Source of the DNA: Hydra vulgaris
Lineage: Eukaryota > Cnidaria > Hydrozoa > Anthoathecata > Hydridae
Direction of reading: 5' to 3'
Length of the DNA: 64,000 nucleotides
NCBI RefSeq assembly: GCF_038396675.1
Contig: NC_088922.1
Location: 6,712,501-6,776,500, forward strand
Of this stretch, positions 25,440 to 37,989 are shown one piece after another. The notes beneath the pieces were generated by a model. That model ran no database searches, was not told the DNA's origin, and saw nothing but the letters and a program-made list of their open reading frames with translations. Numbering within the stretch: position 1 is the stretch's first letter; every line of letters starts with the position of its first letter. Both the position numbers and the translations under genes were made by a program.

Positions 25440-25900
25440 AACCAGACATTTATTTCATTAGATATTAATCTACTTTTGTGTCCTAAACAACTATACAAAA
25501 CCATAGGTGATTGTAATTGCTTTTTTAGAGCAATATCTTATAACATTATAGGCAGTGAAAGCAATTATGAAATTATAAGAGAAAAAGTTGAAAGACATGT
25601 GTACACAAATTAATAATAAAATGACTTTATATTTGAATCATTTCCTAATGAAAGTGGTATGAGTGATAATATAAAATATGCAATTGATGCATAAATAATT
25701 GAATATGCCTCCTTGGTATTGATATAAAAGTACACTTTAAATATGTAGAAGGAATTAAAATGGCGGACTTACTCATGTAGTTTAAGAAATATGCAATATT
25801 TCTTGACATTTCAATTGAAATTATTTTAATGAAAAAACTATTTGTCATCTTTAAATTTATACCAAATAAGTTGTAATAATACAAAGTAGTTAAAGTCATT
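25440..25900 (+). pseudogene. OTU-like cysteine protease domain remnant
   Basis: CPKQLYKTIGDCNCFFRAIS (near 25470-25530) is the catalytic Asp/Cys block of OTU peptidases; family consensus is GDGNCFFRA, and here the Gly before Asn is Cys. It continues SESNYEIIREKVERHVYTN to a stop. After a frameshift it reads FESFPNESGMSDNIKYAIDA, then further breaks. No host gene is attached. In cnidarian repeats such OTU domains usually ride in retroelements, which is the likeliest origin here. Confidence 0.6.
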
Positions 25901-26002
25901 AATCATAGCTATATAAAATAGTTGAAAATAAAATAAATTGTTGTTACGTTGTCTTCAGAGACAAAAAGCTATAATTTTCAGATTCAGCAGTTTGTAAACT
26001 CC

Positions 26003-26217
26003 TTAAGCACATATATCATATATATTAAGCACATATATCATATATATTAAGCACATATATCATATATATTAAGCACATATATCATATACATTAAGCACAT
26101 ATATCATATATATTAAGCACATATATCATATATATTAAGCACATATATCATATATATTAAGCACATATATCATATATATTAAGCACATATATCATATATA
26201 TTAAGCACATATATCAT
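26003..26217. repeat. 22-bp minisatellite, about 9.8 copies
   Basis: TTAAGCACATATATCATATA plus TA, repeated head to tail with almost no variation (one ATACA for ATATA near 26086). The uniformity suggests recent expansion. Confidence 0.95.
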
Positions 26218-26509
26218 TACTAGAAGTAAGATAAAAATAACTTTATGTAACTTATAAACTTATTGAAACTGCATTAAACTTAGGTGAACTAAATGTATAG
26301 TTATAATTAATAATGTTAAAAGTTTAACTTTCGATTTATTTAAACATAAAAATTTTAATAGCACTACATAAACTTTGAAATTCTAATAGCGCTATATAAA
26401 CAAATTAAACAATTAAAAAGAGGGCAGATAAAAGTAATATAAGTAATATAAGGTAAATATAACAAAATAAAAGTAATATAAGGTAATATAACAAAAGTAA
26501 TATAATAAA

Positions 26510-27330
26510 AGGGTAATATAATAAGGGTAATATCTTAAGCAAAAATTGGAATATTTTAAAATTTTTTTGCGGTTAAACAACTTTTAGGGATCCCTACTCA
26601 TGATCCACTTAGATGTTTGGGCACCCGAAATTTTTTCTTAGAAATACCGAGGTTTTAAAAAAGTAAAAAAGGTGCTCATATTACCAAGACCACTTGGTAA
26701 TATGAGCACCTTTAGCCAAAAAAAAATTAGTTCATAATTTTTTCAATTTTATTAACTCATACCTTTGAACGATAAAAATTTTAATTTTTTTAATTTGAAT
26801 TACAGAAAAATATTTGGTTTTGTTGAAATATTAAATTTTTTTACTACGTTTTTTTTTTTATTCAAAAAGCAATTAAAACCACTGCTATTTTAGGCCTTGA
26901 AACTAGGTAATTTCAATGAAAAACACTGGATAATTTGAGCATGCTCATATTACACAAAAATGGCATCTTTAAATAAAGTCAAAACTAAATGTTTCTGTGC
27001 ATTGTTTCTCACACAAAAATGGATTTGATCATTAGCTAACATATTTTTCTTTATGAAAAAATTAATTTCATTATTTTAGCACTAAAATTTTGCGCTACAG
27101 TTTTATTCATGCGTAATGATATTATTTTAACAGCGCAAAAAATTTAACAACGTTTTAATTAGATGATACCCGCTAATTACTTCATATAAATTTACGCTAA
27201 TTGTACTAATTGCTGTTATAACCACAAAGTCGATTTAAAAAATACAAAGCAACTTTAACTTTACTGCTTCCATCTAAGAAATCTTTAAGTATGCTCATAT
27301 TACCAAGGTGCTCATATTACCCTAATCTAC
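26510..27330. mobile_element. Possible non-autonomous element with GGTAATATGAGC motifs
   Basis: A perfect 21-bp stem (26668-26688 and 26693-26713, AAAGGTGCTCATATTACCAAG, loop ACCA) lies inside. GCTCATATTAC recurs at 26947 and twice near 27294-27325, the last running into CCCTAATCTACCC. The left side has AGGGTAATAT twice (26501-26533). Borders and target site are not certain. No coding capacity. Confidence 0.45.
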
Positions 27331-27499
27331 CCTATATTTCATAAAGGGAGTTAAAATCTCATGCCCGTTTTTTGCTTAATGGTGAAAACTTCATATGAGA
27401 TTTTCACTGAGGAGTAAAAAAATAGGAGTGATAACCTCATACTACACCGGTTGAGATTTTGATAAATTAAAAGAATAAAAACAAAAGAATTTATTAGTT

Positions 27500-28860
27500 T
27501 ACATATTAAAAATTTATGTTAATTTCACCCACAAATAAAACGCTTTTATTTAAACTCAACCCCTTACCTTCCTTTTCCCAGCCTCTAATTTGGTGGATTA
27601 CATTGCAATTAGGTACTTTGAAATATGAACTATTCTCAACATTTTTATCTTGAGACCATGTTTCATTAAGACAATAAATTTAAAAATTAATTTTCATTTT
27701 ATATAAAAACTGCTTCAATAATTCAAAATGTTTTTATAATCTTCTAATTTAATATGGAGCATTGAAAATGAGTTATTATCCATTATTTTAAATTGATTCA
27801 CCATCGCTATAAAAATTAGTATCAGGATCTGAATTACAATTTAAAAGAGTTTTTAAGTTTAAATTTTTAAATTCAAAGTTTGGTAGTGATGGCGCTCGCT
27901 TTCCTGTTTATTTTCATAATTAGATTATCATATATAACCAACACAAATCATTGATCATATGCAACTTTTTTTCTTCAAAAAACATTTTTCGTATTAATAA
28001 TGTTTCAACTGAATAATTTTTCTTAACAAACATTCCAGAGCCTATAAGTTTGTTTGCATTTCTTTTATTTATTTCTTAGTATTTTTATTTAGTCTTTATA
28101 GCCACCTGTATGAAACTTTTTTTAAATCATTTTTGTTTAAAACCTAAATTATTATTTTTTTGAAGATCTTCTAATCTTTATCTTCATTTCACATTAATTC
28201 TAGGTATTTTGTAATTGTGACTAAGTCTTGTAATTCTTATGGCCTTATTTTGAGCTTCCTAAGCCTCCTTAGAATAACAAAATTGATCCTGTAGTGGTAT
28301 TTCCCAATCCCTGCTTAGGTATATCAACCACTAAGCTTAACTCGTCTCTAAACTTTCTCTTAATTTTCTTTCTCTGAGCATTTACAGACAGCTTATTTTC
28401 TGGAGACCGGAACTGGTGTCGTTTCGTATCTACTTTATATTCCAAGTGTTAAATAAATTCAAAAAATTGTATTAAACAATGCAGTGTGGATAGTCCTAAA
28501 GCTAGAGCTTGCTCATTGCATAATTTTTCTCTAACTATATTCAGCTTGTTCATTTCACTAAGTTTGGCAGAATAATCATTGCAAGATTGTGTTGAGTTTG
28601 TATCTGTTTTAGCATTCAATACCTTTCCGTTAGAAATCTCAATTTTTATTTCTATCTTTGCTTTCTGGTTAGAAAAGGGGATTTCAAGTTTAAAATGAAA
28701 ACTTTCTATTTGCTTCCATCTAATTCTTTATCTCTTATTGATTCTTTTTAGTTCTCTTAAAGCTCATTCCATGGTGTGAAAGATCCTCCAGGTCTTGATT
28801 TTGAAGAAGCAGTCTTACTTACAGCTCTAACGCCAGCCATTCTTTATCAAGTTGCTCAAG
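27500..28860 (-). pseudogene. LINE 5' region: ORF1-like part and start of endonuclease
   Basis: Minus strand. MAGVRAVSKTASSKSRPGGS (near 28845) opens an ORF1-like stretch with KLNIVREKLCNEQALALGLS and DTKRHQFRSPENKLSVNAQR. After a gap of noise, IYCLNETWSQDKNVENSSYF, YFKVPNCNVIHQIRGWEKEG and GKGLSLNKS (27535-27690) match the beginning of an APE-type endonuclease. It is heavily broken and ends near 27500. It may be the 5' part of the LINE at 23367-25060. Confidence 0.55.
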
Positions 28861-29846
28861 TTAAGATAAGATAAATATTTATCTTTAGCTTGTCAACAAA
28901 TGTTTCAATCTTCCCTTTTAAATTTTAAATCTTCCATGTCATGAACAGTCATTCTAATCTTCACTTTTTATACAATCACGAATTATTAATCCCAACTTCC
29001 TTGATTTTATCTAAAGCATCAGCCCTCCTTACAACATCAGTATCTAAGACCCAAGAAATACTAATGAAATGGTCAACATATGAAGAGCCAGAGTCACAGT
29101 TTTCACATGTTTAATATAACTGTTTACAGACATAGTGTGAACTCCAAGCAATTCTATTTTAATAATAATGTCAATTGAGGATGTGCCAGAAAAACTTTTG
29201 GTAATTGTAACTTAGAAACAAGATAAAGCCAAATTATGGGGCCCCTCAACCCTTCGGGAAGGGGGTAGTATATTAAACATAATATTTTGGAAAATTTAAA
29301 ATAAAGCTTTAATTTATTGATAGAATTCAAATTTTATAAAAATATCTTTTGGCGTTTAGAAGTTATAACTTTGTAAGGGTGGGGGATGGGGAATGGTAGA
29401 AGAGGGGGTTTTTCACGGATGATTATTTTTCGTACTTATGCCCATAAATCTATTTCGGACAATTTGGGGCAGCTGAATTTTTTGGCTATCCATGACAACA
29501 TTTCCTAGGATAAGAAATTTATTTTAGAATGGAACTCTGTGAAACTTTTGAGATACTATATTTTCAAAAATAACAGTACATAATAAATTAATGGAAATTT
29601 TATTTTATTTTCCTCCTATAAATAAACTTGTAAAAAACATTTTAAAGTTTGCGGCAATATGCGAATTTAAATGAACTAAAGTCTCAGCTGTTATTTAAAA
29701 ATTTGCGGTAGAAAGTTAAAAAACTAAATCGATAATTATAAAACATTGCGTCTTTTCTTTTGTATTTTAAATAAAAAGCAACAAAAAGCGACGTTGGCTT
29801 TTTTTCTCTTTTTGGCTTGTAAAATTATTTCTCAGTCCAAAAAAAA
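28861..29846. other. Gene-free stretch
   Basis: AT-rich with two G/C-rich patches (about 29240-29265, including CCCTTCGGGAAGGG, and 29378-29412). No coding match. Confidence 0.5.
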
Positions 29847-29937
29847 CACCATAAAGATGTTTAGATTGATCTGCAAAAATGCAGATCAATCTAAATCATC
29901 TTTATGGTGATGTAAGATTCTTTATGAATCTTACATC
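29847..29937. repeat. Two adjacent hairpins
   Basis: Hairpin 1: arms 29847-29874 and 29881-29909 pair over 28 bp with a single bulge (CACCATAAAGATG at the outer end). Hairpin 2: GATGTAAGATTC at 29909-29920 pairs perfectly with 29926-29937. They sit exactly at the point where the hAT coding region at 29938 begins. Confidence 0.88.
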
Positions 29938-31603
29938 TTTAAAACTACCCACCGCATATTTCGCACTGTTTATCACATTGCAAAAAGGAATTGTCCATTT
30001 TCTGATTTGAAAGAACTAATATTATTACAGGTAGAAAATGGTTAAGACATGGGACGTATTTTACAATCTGATCACGCATGCGCTGATATTATTTATCACA
30101 TTTCAAATGAAATGCGCACTAAGCTTGTAAAATATATTCTTCATAACGATAATAAAGTAGGGTTTATGATAGATGAATCTACCACGATGAACAAAAAGTC
30201 TGCTCTGTCAATCTGCTTGAGAGTGAACATTCCAGAAATAAATATTGTCAATAGTATTTATTTTGATCTTATCGAATTAACAAATACAAAAGTCTCGTCT
30301 ATTGCCAACTCTTTTATATGTGCTTTACACGATTTTGGTTTTGACAACAATTTTTTATTACGTAATTGGGTGTCTTTTGCATGTGATGATGCTTCTAATA
30401 TGCTTGGCAAAAAGGCAGGCGTGGCCCAGTTACTTTTGAATCAGTTTCCTAATTTGATTTTATGGCATTGTAGCAATCACCGATTAGAGTTAGCAGTAAA
30501 TGATGTTGTGCGCGATATCTTACCAATTTGTCACATAAATTATATTTTTTGATAAATTATATTCCATTTACAGCGCATCTCCTAAAAACAAAAAAGAAAT
30601 GGAAACTGTTGCTATGGCTTTAAGTGTAAAACTAAATTCTATTGGACGAATTCTAGGCACTAGATGGGTGTCGTCTAGCGCTCGATCTGTGATGGCTGTT
30701 TGGAATAATTATGCAGCATTGTATCAATACTTTCATGGATCTTCATTGGATTTAAGGCGTATGGGAGGAGATAGAGCCCAATATGCAGGTCTTATAAATA
30801 AATTATGTGATATCAATTTCATACTCAACATGGGAATAATGCTAGATGCTTTAATAGAACTAGAACATCTTTCTAAAAAATTACAAGATAGGCAAACTTC
30901 TTTACCTGATGCCCATCGGTTTATCACCTTAAAATACCATATATTTCAATCAATGAGAAATAATTCAGATGAATATTATTCGCAAACACAGCTTGCAGCA
31001 GAAAAGTTTGAATTTAAAGGCGTCAAACTACAGATCGGAAAAGTTTCTAAAATTAATCAAAATGAATTTTTTAGTAAACTAAATGAAAATCTTGATTCTA
31101 GAATGTTTACAACTAGAGCTGCGCATAAATCTTTACAAGACAAATAAAATGATCCAAACAAAAAAAAAAACGATAATTTAATAAAAAATTTACAGATTTT
31201 TGATAAGCCACAATGGTTTGCGGACCAAGATCCATGCTTTGGAGATAACGATATTAGACAATTAGCAAAAACTTTTAATATTTGTGAAATTACGGCAGTC
31301 CAAGGGTTTCGTGAATACATTTCCACTGGTGACTGTAATAAAACGCCTAACGATCTTCAGCCTCTGAGAACTGCTATAAATACCTTGATTGTTTCAACAG
31401 CTGAATGTGAGCGTTCTTTTTCTACTATGAATATAATCTTATCTTCCTTGCGAAACTCTTTATTAATAAAAACTGTGTCGAGTTTAATGTTCATTTCATT
31501 AGTAGGTCCACCAATTACGCATTTCGATCCAAAGGATTATGTCATTGGTTTGGGAAAGGATATCGCGATGCTAATTTTAGGAATTGTGAAGCGCCGGCAT
31601 TAA
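29938..31603 (+). pseudogene. hAT transposase relic, KIAA1586-like
   Basis: Plus-strand coding resembling hAT-derived proteins annotated as E3 SUMO-protein ligase KIAA1586-like. Order: AKRNCPFSDLKELILLQVEN, stop at 30040, then DMGRILQSDHACADIIYHIS, VGFMIDESTTMNKKSALSIC (catalytic D region), WVSFACDDASNMLGKK, LILWHCSNHRLELAVND, a frame break near 30545, ILGTRWVSSSARSVMAVW, a stop at 31147, and finally the hATC motif VSTAECERSFSTMNIILSSL to the stop at 31603. The N-terminus is absent at the paired hairpins. Too many breaks for activity; terminal repeats were not found. Confidence 0.85.
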
Positions 31604-31979
31604 AGTCTATAAATGAAAGTGAAACATTTTGGAAGATATTCTGACCGAATTTTTTTTCAATTATTTAAAAATTGGTAAATACAAAAAAATTAGACTTGTT
31701 TAAATATAAAATGTTTAAATATACCATTGTTTTTTGATTGCTTAATGACGTTTGATGTGAAACTCAACTCAATATTTTACGGTGACAGTCTCTTAAGAAT
31801 ATCACGGACCTCAAGGTGTTTTTTTAATATAGGTTTTTTACTATAGGGATACTCTAGGAATTTATAATTCCTTTATTTAATCTACACAAAATACGAAATC
31901 TATAATTTTAGGATAGGTGGGATGGTGATTAAAAAATATTAAAAACCATCCCGCTACCATTTTTTTCCCACTTCGAGCA

Positions 31980-31981
<2 letters not shown>
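31604..31981. other. Gene-free stretch after the hAT relic
   Basis: AT-rich. A TGGGATGGTG / ACCATCCCGC pair lies near 31917-31960. No coding seen. Confidence 0.5.

Positions 31982-32067
<86 letters not shown>
31982..32067. repeat. (AT)n microsatellite
   Basis: About 42 AT units. Confidence 0.98.
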
Positions 32068-32069
<2 letters not shown>

Positions 32070-32159
32070 GATTTTTTGACGAGATTATATAAAAATAACT
32101 GCATGACTTTCACTACAAAAAGTTTCATGCCTTTAGCAATCGTCAGGTAAAAAATACAT

Positions 32160-32900
32160 TGTTTTTTTCGTTAAAAAATATACTCAATAAACATCGTGGC
32201 GTTCAAAAACAATTATAAAACTATTTGCGAGCGTGGTTTGGTTTTTTAATCTTTGGGCTCGTGGTTGTCAAGCAAGAACTTGTTTTCGTGACGGTACTTA
32301 GATATAATTTCTGTTTTTTTATTTAATAATTTTTGCGTACCTTAGTATGATATTATGCAAAGTTTTTTATGAAGGCAAAGCAAGCATTTTTTTGTTACGT
32401 TGCTGTAGGCGGGGACTTGTTTAATAATTGACCAAGTTAATTTTGGTGTTATTTTTAAGTTTTCTTTTATCTGCCATATATACTTTGAAAGGGTGGTTGA
32501 ATTTTTCATCTTTTTATTTGTAAATGAGTGTGAATTAGCCCATCTTTTCTTCCATCCAACTTCTGCTAGGCCAATATATACTTTTTCGGGGGTGTTAGCG
32601 GGAGGGGGGGGGGAGGGATACTATACATTTATAAATAACATTAGAGGCTCTACATTTTCCTATTATAGGGCAGTTTTTTTTCTTTATGCAATTGCAGGGT
32701 GGGTATTCTTTTGGTTTTTCTAAACTAATTTTCTTGTTGTGGCTTTTTATTATACTTTCGATATTTTTGGTGCAGCTATAACTCAATTTGATGGTGTTTC
32801 GATTGAATAGTTTACTTAGAGGGTGAGATGTTGGAAAGTGTTTGTCGATTAAGTTTAGGAAGATATGACCGACATCGGTAGAAACGCTTTTACTGTACGT
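32160..32900 (-). pseudogene. Penelope-like element C-terminus: zinc linker plus GIY-YIG
   Basis: Minus strand. [17 protein letters not shown] and LFNRNTIKLSYSC (32760-32870) lead to the cysteine linker CNCIKKKNCPIIGKC, then SNVIYKCIVS. After a G-tract frameshift at 32606-32618 comes KVYIGLAEVGWKKRW, a GIY-YIG-type start, with STTLSKYIWQIKE, LTWSIIKQVPAYS and CLLCLHKKLC. This linker-plus-nuclease order is that of Penelope-like retroelements with a C-terminal endonuclease. The RT is not present; upstream is only an (AT)n array. The element is truncated and frameshifted. Confidence 0.75.
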
Positions 32901-32920
32901 TAAACCATATTATTTTTCTT

Positions 32921-33133
<213 letters not shown>

Positions 33134-33290
33134 CTTATTTGTACATTCTTTTATCTGATTCAAAGCAAAAAGCCTAAAATTTTGAAGACATTATTTAGCA
33201 AATAAGCAGGGTTGACGACATCGCGGGAGGGAGGGGAGGATTTGCATGGGCCGCCCTTGGTGTTGTCGTTATGTATTTATGTATATGTAC

Positions 33291-33292
<2 letters not shown>

Positions 33293-33365
<73 letters not shown>
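33293..33365. repeat. (AT)n microsatellite
   Basis: About 35 AT units. Confidence 0.98.
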
Positions 33366-33369
<4 letters not shown>

Positions 33370-33675
33370 GTAGATTCTGTGGGTTTATTAGAAAAAATGT
33401 TTTGAGAACTTAATAGCAAAATAATAGGATTTTAGTTGCATATGTTAATATTTTATTTTTAGTTGATAATATTTATCTGAAAAACTTGTTGGATAAAGAT
33501 TAATTATTTTTTCGAAAATTAAGTTAAAGAAAATGGAAGCCACGTTTTATCAACTTAAAACATAAAAATAAGAATGTGATAAAGTTTGAGTTGAAATACG
33601 TTGAGTATTTATGTTTACTCAATAGAAATTTAGTAAGAATCATTTGCAATAATTCTCGAAGGATGTTTTTTTTTA

Positions 33676-33765
33676 CTTAGCAGTTGACTTGTTTATTTCA
33701 GCTACGTTAGTGCTACACAAAGCAACGTTCTTATAGTTTAGGTTGCAATGAACAAAAAATAATTG
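33676..33765 (+). repeat. Dispersed repeat, partner of 15877-15960
   Basis: Shares AGCTACGTTAGTGCTACA, CAACGTT and GCAATGAACAAAA with the copy near 15.9 kb, same orientation and spacing. Confidence 0.7.
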
Positions 33766-35973
33766 TTTCGATCAGTTTTAATTTAAAACTTGTATGACTT
33801 TATATAGTAGAAATTTAAATATTTATTTGAAATTTTATTTTAAATTATACTTATGTATTTTTTCCACGTATTTTTGTTTTTCCACGTGTTCTTTTAACAC
33901 ATATTTTTGTTTTTTCACGTGTTTTTCCGCGTATTTTTTCCACGTATACTTATGTGGTTTTTCCACAAATTTCATCTTGAACTACATCTAAAAACAACAA
34001 TAAACATTATCTTTTTGACATATTTAGGATGTTAAAAAAAAAATTAAGAAGCTTCAAAGAGTTTTTCATGAAGACAATGGAAGAAAGTAAATTTTGTTTT
34101 TTTTGTACTTATGTATTTAAACAATTTGTTTGATATTGTCTTGCAAGCTCTTTGTTTACTTTTTCAAATAAAATAATAATATTTTTATTAGAATTAGAAA
34201 TAGATGAAATAAATAGTAAAATAATGGTTGCAAATAAAATTAAATTTAAGACTTAATTAAAATTATTCAAGTCATTTATAAATAGATAAATTTATAAATA
34301 AATAAACTTATTAATAATAAATAGTAATTAAATCAGTATTTTACAGTCATCATTTTTTTTTCATTTAAAGTATTATTTTTTGTTTGTTAAATTACTAATA
34401 GTAAAACTAAGTTAGAGCTTTTGATTACAAAATTTTTTTAATTTGTTTAAAATAAATTATAAACTATATAAGTTATATATAAGTTTATAAGGGTACTAAA
34501 TAAAATGTACTAAAAAAAAATCTCTTCTGGTTGTTCTGGTCTTCTGGTAAACTTTTATTTTACAAATTTATCTAGTTTACTATCTAATTGGTTTCTATAA
34601 AACAGACATACAAGACAAGCATTTTTTCAATGAGAGGTTTTAAATCAAGCTGATTAGACTTAATTGCATCAGCTTGTTCTTAGTGTGAAACCTTTGAGAA
34701 CAAAATCAATCAATGTCAGAGAAAGACTTTATTTAGTATACTGGGATGCGCAAAACGATGGTCAAGTTAAACAAGTTGTCTCATACACTAAAAAATAGGG
34801 GGGGGGGGGCGCGAAACGTTAAGACAAATTGAAAAATGTAAAAAAATCTGAGCAGGATCGAAATTATATTAAAAAATAATTATTTTCAAATAAATTGAAC
34901 ACAAATGAGTATTAAATTTTTATTTTTAATCCATTTATTTAACCAAAAATTGAAAAATAATTTTAAAAACTAGGTTAGGTCACTCATACAGTTAAAAACT
35001 AGTCATTGGAGTGACATCTAAACTAAAAAAAAAAATCAGCAGCAATATTAATATATAAAAGCAAGCCTAAATAAAATTAATGAAAAAATAACGATTAAGC
35101 TATAATAAATTAAATAATTTGACAAAAAAAAAATGAAAACACTCAATTAATAAGAACAGCAAACAACAATAAAAATAATTAACAATAACACCACCACTAA
35201 TTACAAACTTCATGCAAAAGAAAAGAAAGAAAGAAAATAACCACCATTTGATGAAATGAAAGACTTCAGACGTCCAAATACTCAAGTTTCTCGCAACATG
35301 TTCTTGTCAAGTTTAGCCCTTATCTCTGTTAATTCTTTTTTTAGGGCCCTCACATTTCGTAAGGTTTACCATACAAACCATACCTTGCTATATCGTTTAA
35401 TGTCTTACCATCAAATCAAATCTAATTATTAAAATATTGAAAAACCCTTTAAATAACCGATTTAAAAATTCTAAAATTCAAAAACTTGTTTAATACTAAA
35501 TTACTTAGTAATATATTTTAGTTCTTTAGTTTAAGAATTTTCAAAACACAGAAAAGCAATTAAAAAAAAGAAGAATCATAACAAAAATTAAGAAACATAA
35601 CAAAAAAGTCCACAAACAGCTTGCAGTAAAATTAGAACATATTTTGCGTGATTTTTGAGAATTTTGTAAAATGTGAGTAAAATAGAAGATTTTTTAAACA
35701 TCATATGATTTATTTCGTTTTTCTTTATCTTTTAATTATATCTAATATATATTGCTATTTAATTATTATTTGTAATATAATATTGTTAATTCAAAAGCTT
35801 TTTAAACAGTTTTGTAGTATCGTAATAAGCAAAAAAATAATAAAACAAATATAGTCAAAAATATTTCATTGTTAAATATTATTAATGCTTTTAGGAACAT
35901 GCAAAACGTAAAATAATTTCATTAAAACTCTAAAAAATAACTAAAATAATTTTTAAGCAATTTGAGTGTTAAA
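33766..35973. other. Gene-free stretch
   Basis: Includes degenerate TTTTTCCACGTATTTTTG-type tandem copies (33860-33970) and a G homopolymer (34798-34809). A minus-strand reading near 35290-35345 gives ALKKELTEIRAKLDKNMLRE, coiled-coil-like and possibly a LINE ORF1 shard. No confident gene. Confidence 0.5.
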
Positions 35974-36152
35974 TTTATATTTAGTTATATTTATATTTAG
36001 TTATATTTATATTTAGTTATATTTATATTTAGTTATATTTATATTTAGTTATATTTATATTTAGTTATATTTATATTTAGTTATATTTATATTTAGTTAT
36101 ATTTATATTTAGTTATATTTATATTTAGTTATATTTATATTTAGTTATATTT
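35974..36152. repeat. 16-bp minisatellite, about 11 copies
   Basis: TTATATTTAGTTATAT head to tail with no visible variation, so it is recently expanded. Confidence 0.96.
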
Positions 36153-36239
36153 AACTGCGATTATACTTGCTCAAAATTAAATTTTTATAAACATTTTTTT
36201 TTAATACATTTTGATTGTTACAAGCAGTTTACATTTTAT

Positions 36240-37560
36240 TCAGATTGAAGAAGCTGAAAAAAGTGATTGTTGGAAGCTATTTAAAAAGATAAATAAGTTT
36301 GACGCCAAGGATAGAATTTGCCTTAAATCGCACATAGTGTGACAGTACTTGACCAGCCATGTCAAAATTAGACATAAATCAACTTGGAAAGAACATCTTT
36401 TCAAGACGGTTTATGTCTGATTTTGAAAACCATTTTCGGTTTAATGATTTAAGATCTTTTGAAAACCATCGAGGCACTTAATGAAGAATTACTTGATAAA
36501 GAAAAAGTAGTAAAAGATACTTGAAGTGGTAAAAGAACTTGATAAAGATAAAGAAAACAATAATATTTAATTAAAGTTGCATTTTAAAAAAACCTAAAAT
36601 ACGAGTTAAATGATCCGAAGCAATTAAAGTTTGATATAGATTTAAGAATATTTGTTTGCAAGCTTTTATAATTCTTGAAATTTATTGATAAAGTTAATAC
36701 CAAACTTACTTGTCGAATCTGCTACAACATTTAGACGTCAAAAACTACAACGTTATATAGAAAGGTAAAGAAAGAGTTGCAATAAAAATTTTCCAGAAGT
36801 AACTGGAGATTACCCAGAACAATGGCTTATACACAATTCACTGCAGATTTTAATTTGATAAGATTAGATTTTAATTTGCCAAGCACGAGGAAGCATGATG
36901 ATTTGCCAAACGAACTGGATAGTACACACGATAGTGATTGCGGTAGGTCTGAACATTTTTACTGATAATTTGAACTCAAATAATGTTGTCCACTGAGCAT
37001 GTGTTGATACAATGGCGACAGCATTGTTTTAGCTGCTAAAGAAAGTGATGAAATTAATTCAGTATTGCGCAGAAATTAGATTGCGTAATAACACTATTAA
37101 TTAGATTGCGTAATAACACAATTAACTAGATTGCATAATAACACAATTAATTAGGTTGCGTAATAACGCAATTAATTCGATTGCGTAATAACACTCTAAT
37201 TAGTTATTCTAAAAGCAATCAAAATTCAACTAAACTTTCTAAAGCAATGCAAAGCTGCACAGATGTACAATTGAATAGTACTAAACACACATAGAAGTGA
37301 TCTCTCTGCAACCAAGCTTCAAGATGCATGAGAAGAGCATATAATTAAGCCCAGGAAACTGATTATTCAATGTACAACAAGATGGAATTCCGAGTACATG
37401 CGCATAAAGTCAATTTTTGAAGCTAAAGATACAATAAAAACACTTGCAAATGATAATAAAGATTTTTAAAGTTCATGCTATTCAGACGATCAATGGAAGA
37501 CTAAAAGGGGTAAACAGATTCTATCTGTTGACCAGCTTTGTGCTCCTTCTTCATCTACTA
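36240..37560 (+). pseudogene. BED-finger hAT transposase relic
   Basis: The start reads SDCWKLFKKINKFDAKDRIC followed by LTSHVKIRHKSTW, a BED-type zinc finger (Trp/Phe entry, Cys, then H-x4-H). Further on, LNIFTDNLNSNNVVH fits the hAT 'TDNASN' catalytic block, and KLIIQCTTRWNSEYMRIKSI is the TTRWNS signature. Everything between is stops and frameshifts. No hATC domain was seen; the copy appears to end before it. Confidence 0.65.
37075..37199. repeat. 25-bp tandem repeat, five copies, inside the hAT relic
   Basis: ATTAGATTGCGTAATAACAC plus AATTA, five diverged copies. It lies right after the TDN block, where coding would be expected, so it expanded after the transposase died. Confidence 0.92.
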
Positions 37561-37989
37561 GGGTAACCTAGATGTATTTATAATACATTGTTTTCAGTTT
37601 AGGATATTAAATGCTGGATCTTCTTGACTCATTGCATGGTTTTTGGTTGTCTCATTGTTTTTATTACTAGGCAATTCATTTTATTATCTCCTAATGAGCA
37701 TACAACTCTAAAACTCAGTTTGATGGTTCTTAGGCCAGCTGGTAGTCAGGTTTTCCGAAATCTATGGTAACTTTCTGAGAGTCTGGTTCCACCAACAGCT
37801 GTAAAATATATCAGAGTACTAACAGTGTTTTACTGCGCATGAATGGTGTCCCTGTTTGTACTTTTTGTGTGCCCTGTGTAGGTCACATTAGTAGTCCTTT
37901 GTTACGGTTTAGGGTTTTTTAAAAGTAATGAGGCAGTTGATTGGACTATTAGATAGTGTACTAAGTACTACCTATGCTTTAACCAATTT

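Noticed and set aside
26003-26217. CRISPR-like array
   Set aside because: Units are contiguous with no variable spacers, and the DNA is eukaryotic; it is a minisatellite.
35100-35285. Hydrophobic 61-codon minus-strand ORF
   Set aside because: Phe/Leu-rich from poly-A tracts read in antisense; not a credible membrane protein.
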